Both the position numbers and the translations under genes were made by a program. From the NCBI GenBank assembly GCA_013298455.1, contig JAAFHR010000155.1, positions 1 through 7,450 on the forward strand: a stretch of DNA of 7,450 nucleotides. Reading direction: 5' to 3'. Source of the DNA: Betaproteobacteria bacterium. Lineage in GTDB: Bacteria > Pseudomonadota > Gammaproteobacteria > Burkholderiales > Casimicrobiaceae. Below are positions 4,677 through 7,450 of the stretch, piece by piece (the stretch's first letter is position 1; each line of letters starts with the position of its first letter). The notes under the pieces are model-generated. The model worked only from the letters and a program-made list of their open reading frames with translations. It ran no database searches and had not been told where the DNA came from.

Positions 4677-6748
4677 GGCGGAGTTACTTTCGGGGTTTGC
4701 AGCACTCGCCAGAGTGTCTCTGAGGTGAGCGGAAAAGTGAGCGTGCTGGTTTCAAAATCTGTGAGCGCATCACAGGCGGCGTTCAGAATGGCGGCGGGTA
4801 CACCGATGCAGCCTGCCTCGCCCACGCCTTTAGCGCCGAGGGTGTTGGCGTTGGTGGGCTCGTGGATCGAAATGATTTCGACGGGTGGCATGTCGGTGGC
4901 GCGGGGGATCGCGTAGTCCATCAATGAGCCCGTTTCGAGCTGACCTGTCGCGTCGTAGCGAATCGCCTCCATCATGGCTTGTCCGAGCCCTTGCGCCAAG
5001 CCACCGAGCAGTTGGCCTTTGGCGAGCATCGGTGAAATGATGCGACCTGCATCGTCAGCCCACACAATGCGCTCAATCGTTGCGACGCCGGTATCGGCGT
5101 CGATACTGAGCGCTGCAATGACCGCGCCGTAACTCCACGCCTCCATGCGGGCGGTGTATTTGACGTTGGCGATGATTGGGTAGCTTGCGCCCGCCGCCAA
5201 CGCGGCTTTCACGTGCAGCGCAGCTTCGCGGATGGCGCTGCCGCCAATGGCCATACTGCGGCTGGCGAGCGCCCCGATGCCATCTGGCGCGAACGCGGTG
5301 TCGCCGTGAACGACCGTGATCCGCGAAGCGTCAATACCCAGCACTTCGGCCGCGATGAGCGCAAACGAGGTTTCATGGCCTTGCCCTTGTGCGGACGAGC
5401 CGCTCGCCACCTCGACCTGTCCGTTGTCAAGGAGTGTCACTCGCGCCGACTCCCAACCTTGTCCGCAAGGCTCGACGTAACACGCCACGCCGATCCCCAC
5501 CAGTCCGCCCGCGCCTCGCCGTGTGGCTTGATCGACGCGCGCCGCCGCATACCCAAACGCTTCACAAGCTGCACTCAAAGCGAGCGGGTAATCACCCGCA
5601 TCCAGCGTTTCGCCGGTCGGTGTTTTGAACGGCATTTCATCGCGGCGAATCAAGTTTTTTTGACGCAGGGCGACCGGATCAATCCGCGCTTGCCGAGCTG
5701 CATCGTCGATCAACCGCTCCATCAAAAGCGCAGCCTCGGGTCGACCGGCACCTCGGTAAATGTTGGTGGCAGCTTCGTGGGTGAACTTCGCAGCGCCCGT
5801 GATCTTGACGTGGGGCACTCGATACGGGCCGGGCAAAATTCGCACCGCATTTCGAAGCGGTACGGCTGCGCTAAACGGTAGCCACGCGCCCAGCGGGAAA
5901 TCGAAATCGGCCTCAAGCCCAACAAATTCGCCGCTTGCGTTGATACTCAATGCGCCGGAAAACGCAGCGCCGCGCCCCTGCGTGGCTGACAAAAATTCTT
6001 CGCTTCGAGTGGATGTCCACTGCACGCTCGCTTGCAACGCCCGAGCAGCGAACGCCAAAACGAAGTCTTCGGGATAGAGCGACGCCTTTGCCCCGAACGC
6101 ACCGCCCACGTCGGGGGCGATCACCCGAACCTTGGCCACGTCTATCGTCAGCACCTCGGCCAGCATGTCTCGGGCGCGAGCCACGGCCTGTGTGCCCGTC
6201 CAAAACGTGAGTGATTGGTCATCCGCGTTCCAACGCGCAACGCTGGCCCGAGGCTCCATGCTCATCGCTTGCACCCGAGGCTGGCGGTGGGTGATGCTCA
6301 CCGTGAGGTCAGCTTTTTGGGGCGTGCCGCTGTGATGACGAACCTCAAAATGGGGCGATTCCGGTTCATCTGCTTTTGGCGAGTAGCGCACTTGCACCGC
6401 GTCGGCAGCCTGCTGCGCCAAGGCTACATCCGACGCCACCACCAACACAATCGGCTCGCCCACGTAGCGAACTTCATCACCCGCCAAGAACGGCGAAACG
6501 TGCGCGGTCAATTCGGGGAGCAGCGGATTGGGTTTGGGAAGCCGCAGCGCGCCCAAGTCGGCGGCGGAAACAATTTGCACCACGCCGGGCATTTGCTTCG
6601 CGGCCCATAGGTCGACATCGATCAGTGCGCTCGCCACACTGGACCGAACGAACACGCCAAAGCGCATGCCCGGCAGCGCGAGATTGTGCACAAACCGCCC
6701 TTGGCCGGTGATAAGTCTGGCGTCTTCTGTGCGAAAGAGGCGTTGCAT
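4673..6748 (-). CDS. Molybdenum hydroxylase large (molybdopterin) subunit, compact
   Basis: The catalytic subunit of a xanthine dehydrogenase/CO dehydrogenase-type enzyme, carrying molybdopterin cytosine dinucleotide. Motifs in order: RTEDARLITGQGRFV (6-20), RYVGEPIVLVVA (94-105), MEPRASVARW (164-173), DVGGAFGAK (213-221), NIYRGAGRPEA (329-339), GSSAQGQGHET (450-460) and GAKGVGEAG (638-646), with catalytic Glu644. IYRGAGR resembles the AYRGAGR of form II enzymes and lacks the cysteine motif of form I CO dehydrogenase, so CO is an unlikely substrate. At 691 residues it is shorter than the usual 760-810. Compared with the remembered family pattern, about 25-30 residues seem missing near 122-150 and about 60 near 515-530, both in frame. 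An in-frame TAA lies five codons before the ATG at 6748, and no clear ribosome binding site is visible. It is the first gene of the operon, divergent from the AsnC-type regulator. Confidence 0.92.
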   Translation of the reverse strand: MQRLFRTEDARLITGQGRFVHNLALPGMRFGVFVRSSVASALIDVDLWAAKQMPGVVQIVSAADLGALRLPKPNPLLPELTAHVSPFLAGDEVRYVGEPIVLVVASDVALAQQAADAVQVRYSPKADEPESPHFEVRHHSGTPQKADLTVSITHRQPRVQAMSMEPRASVARWNADDQSLTFWTGTQAVARARDMLAEVLTIDVAKVRVIAPDVGGAFGAKASLYPEDFVLAFAARALQASVQWTSTRSEEFLSATQGRGAAFSGALSINASGEFVGLEADFDFPLGAWLPFSAAVPLRNAVRILPGPYRVPHVKITGAAKFTHEAATNIYRGAGRPEAALLMERLIDDAARQARIDPVALRQKNLIRRDEMPFKTPTGETLDAGDYPLALSAACEAFGYAAARVDQATRRGAGGLVGIGVACYVEPCGQGWESARVTLLDNGQVEVASGSSAQGQGHETSFALIAAEVLGIDASRITVVHGDTAFAPDGIGALASRSMAIGGSAIREAALHVKAALAAGASYPIIANVKYTARMEAWSYGAVIAALSIDADTGVATIERIVWADDAGRIISPMLAKGQLLGGLAQGLGQAMMEAIRYDATGQLETGSLMDYAIPRATDMPPVEIISIHEPTNANTLGAKGVGEAGCIGVPAAILNAACDALTDFETSTLTFPLTSETLWRVLQTPKVTPP

Positions 6749-6852
6749 GCGGTGAGTTTATTCGCTCGCTGGATCGGTGGCCGCATCGAGGCTCGCTGCG
6801 CGACCGTTCGGTGCATTAAGATGCTTGGCAGTGGACTTGGAAAGACTAAGTT
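6749..6852. promoter_or_regulatory. Divergent control region between hydroxylase operon and AsnC-type regulator
   Basis: This 104-base spacer must hold the operon promoter (leftward) and the regulator promoter (rightward). Possible regulator sites are ACCG-TT-CGGT at 6803-6812 and, right after it, GCAT-TAAG-ATGC at 6813-6824. GCTCGCTG is directly repeated at 6764-6771 and 6791-6798. GGAAAG at 6839-6844 lies eight bases before the regulator ATG and is a likely ribosome binding site. I see no convincing -35/-10 pair on either strand, so promoter positions are left open. Confidence 0.5.
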
Positions 6853-7323
6853 ATGTCAGAACTTATCGACAACACGGATTTGGCGATTCTTCGCGCGCTG
6901 CAAAGCGATGCCCGGCTCACTTCGGCCGAATTGGGTTCGAAGTTGTCGATTTCGCAATCCCCGGCTTGGCGGCGGCAAAAGCGGCTCGAACAAAGCGGCG
7001 TGATCGAGGGCTATCGTGCGGTATTGAGCCGCAAGAAACTGGGGCTGTCGGTGCTGGCCATGGTGCAGATCGGTATGGATCGGCATGACGATGCCTCTGC
7101 GCGGGCCTTTGAGAAAGCGGTGAGCGAGGTGCCGCAGGTCGTTTTGTGTCACGGCATGAGCGGCCCGGAAGACTTTTTACTGCTGGTCGTCGCTCGCGAT
7201 TTGGATGATTTTTCCAACACGCTGCTCGGGCGGCTTCGCAGCCTGCCAGGTGTGAAATCCATCCGAACCAGTTTCTCGCTCAAAGCCATCAAGGACGACG
7301 TGGCCATTCGCTTGAGCTTGTAG
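6853..7323 (+). CDS. Lrp/AsnC-family transcriptional regulator
   Basis: A DNA-binding regulator that typically forms dimers to octamers and responds to an amino acid or related ligand. The 156-residue protein has the usual length. It begins with LIDNTDLAILRALQSDARL (4-22). A winged helix-turn-helix follows, with LTSAELGSKLSISQSPAWRR (22-41) and KRLEQSGVIEGYRAVLS (43-59). The C-terminal ligand-binding RAM domain (about 66-148) contains the typical GPEDFLLLVVARDLDDF at 104-120 and LPGVKSIRTSFSLKAIK at 131-147. GGAAAG eight bases upstream of the ATG supports the start. It is divergent from the hydroxylase operon, the usual arrangement for a local regulator acting on its neighbour and itself. KynR, which controls kynurenine genes in Pseudomonas, belongs to this family, so a kynurenine- or anthranilate-like effector is plausible here. 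The ligand is not known from sequence. Confidence 0.93.
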   Translation: MSELIDNTDLAILRALQSDARLTSAELGSKLSISQSPAWRRQKRLEQSGVIEGYRAVLSRKKLGLSVLAMVQIGMDRHDDASARAFEKAVSEVPQVVLCHGMSGPEDFLLLVVARDLDDFSNTLLGRLRSLPGVKSIRTSFSLKAIKDDVAIRLSL

Positions 7324-7450
7324 AGACCTCTGCACAACTCAAAATTCCGTCATTCCCGCGAAGGCGGGAATCCATCGTCGATGAAGAGTAATCTTCTAAG
7401 TGATTGATTTTGCTCAATTCACCATGGATTCCCTGAATTCACGAAACAAG
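7323..7450. repeat. Repeat-rich DNA with IS-end-like start and dRS3-like hairpin
   Basis: No gene is seen after the regulator stop (7321-7323). GAGACCTCTGCACAA at 7323-7337 resembles, from memory, terminal repeats of IS5-family elements and begins on the last base of the stop codon. ATTCCCGC-GAAG-GCGGGAAT at 7352-7371 is a perfect 8-base hairpin of the kind called dRS3 in Neisseria and also common as intergenic repeats in other proteobacteria. GGGAATCCAT at 7366-7375 and ATGGATTCCC at 7424-7433 form a 10-base inverted repeat enclosing a further small hairpin, GAAGA-GTAA-TCTTC at 7383-7396. The element continues or ends beyond the window. Confidence 0.55.
7352..7371 (+). terminator. GC-rich hairpin after the regulator gene, possible terminator
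   Basis: The 8-base stem with GAAG loop lies 29 bases after the stop codon of the AsnC-type gene, where a terminator or RNA-stabilising hairpin would act. There is no T-run after it, so intrinsic termination is doubtful; it may simply be part of the dispersed repeat. Confidence 0.3.

Noticed and set aside
5213..5881. Long open frame (222 codons) on the plus strand opposite the large subunit
   Set aside because: It is antisense to a well-supported gene with intact motifs, and its translation is rich in Arg, Ser and Cys with no recognisable domain. It is a by-product of GC-rich codon use.
4673..6748. Form I CO dehydrogenase
   Set aside because: The active-site loop reads IYRGAGR and lacks the cysteine-bearing AYxCSFR motif needed for the Mo-Cu site.
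6764..6798. GCTCGCTG direct repeat as an operator
   Set aside because: Only eight GC-rich bases repeated twice; this is easily chance in such a sequence, so it is mentioned only as part of the control region.

Overview
The window looks like a catabolic gene cluster from a GC-rich proteobacterium, most probably a betaproteobacterium of the Burkholderiales type. This rests on protein character only: the 3-hydroxyanthranilate dioxygenase closely resembles the Cupriavidus-type enzyme as I remember it, and codon third positions are mostly G/C. No rRNA, tRNA or CRISPR array was seen.

Layout. (1) Positions 1-142, minus strand: the first 47 codons of an alpha/beta-hydrolase-like protein that runs off the left edge. 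(2) 143-285: a divergent control region with repeated TTCACG/CGTGAA half-sites and a plausible sigma70 promoter. (3) 286-1155, plus strand: an aspartate dehydrogenase (NadX family). (4) 6748 down to 1152, minus strand: a compact five-gene operon. In transcription order it encodes a molybdenum hydroxylase large subunit, a DapA-superfamily lyase/aldolase, a [2Fe-2S] subunit, an FAD subunit fused to a CoxG-like domain, and 3-hydroxyanthranilate 3,4-dioxygenase. Three of the four junctions are 4-base ATGA overlaps. (5) 6749-6852: a short divergent control region. (6) 6853-7323, plus strand: an Lrp/AsnC-family regulator, probably the operon's own switch. (7) 7323-7450: repeat-rich DNA resembling an insertion-sequence end plus a dRS3-like hairpin.

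How the genes may work together. The three hydroxylase subunits make a complete xanthine dehydrogenase/CO dehydrogenase-type enzyme; large-subunit motifs exclude form I CO dehydrogenase. The fused CoxG-like domain suggests electrons go to the membrane quinone pool. The dioxygenase opens 3-hydroxyanthranilate. The DapA-like protein could cleave a keto-acid product, and the dehydrogenase is a neighbour acting on amino or imino acids. AsnC-type regulators sense amino acids, and KynR of the kynurenine pathway is one. The simplest reading is a tryptophan/kynurenine/3-hydroxyanthranilate-linked or N-heteroaromatic acid pathway. The hydroxylase substrate cannot be read from sequence.

The most notable structural find is a 162-base MITE-like palindromic element (3561-3722) between the lyase gene and the [2Fe-2S] gene. 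It lies between two TA dinucleotides, each within CTAG. Removing it with one TA restores a stop-to-start gap of just 10 bases, so it appears to have inserted into a tightly packed operon without breaking the stop codon.
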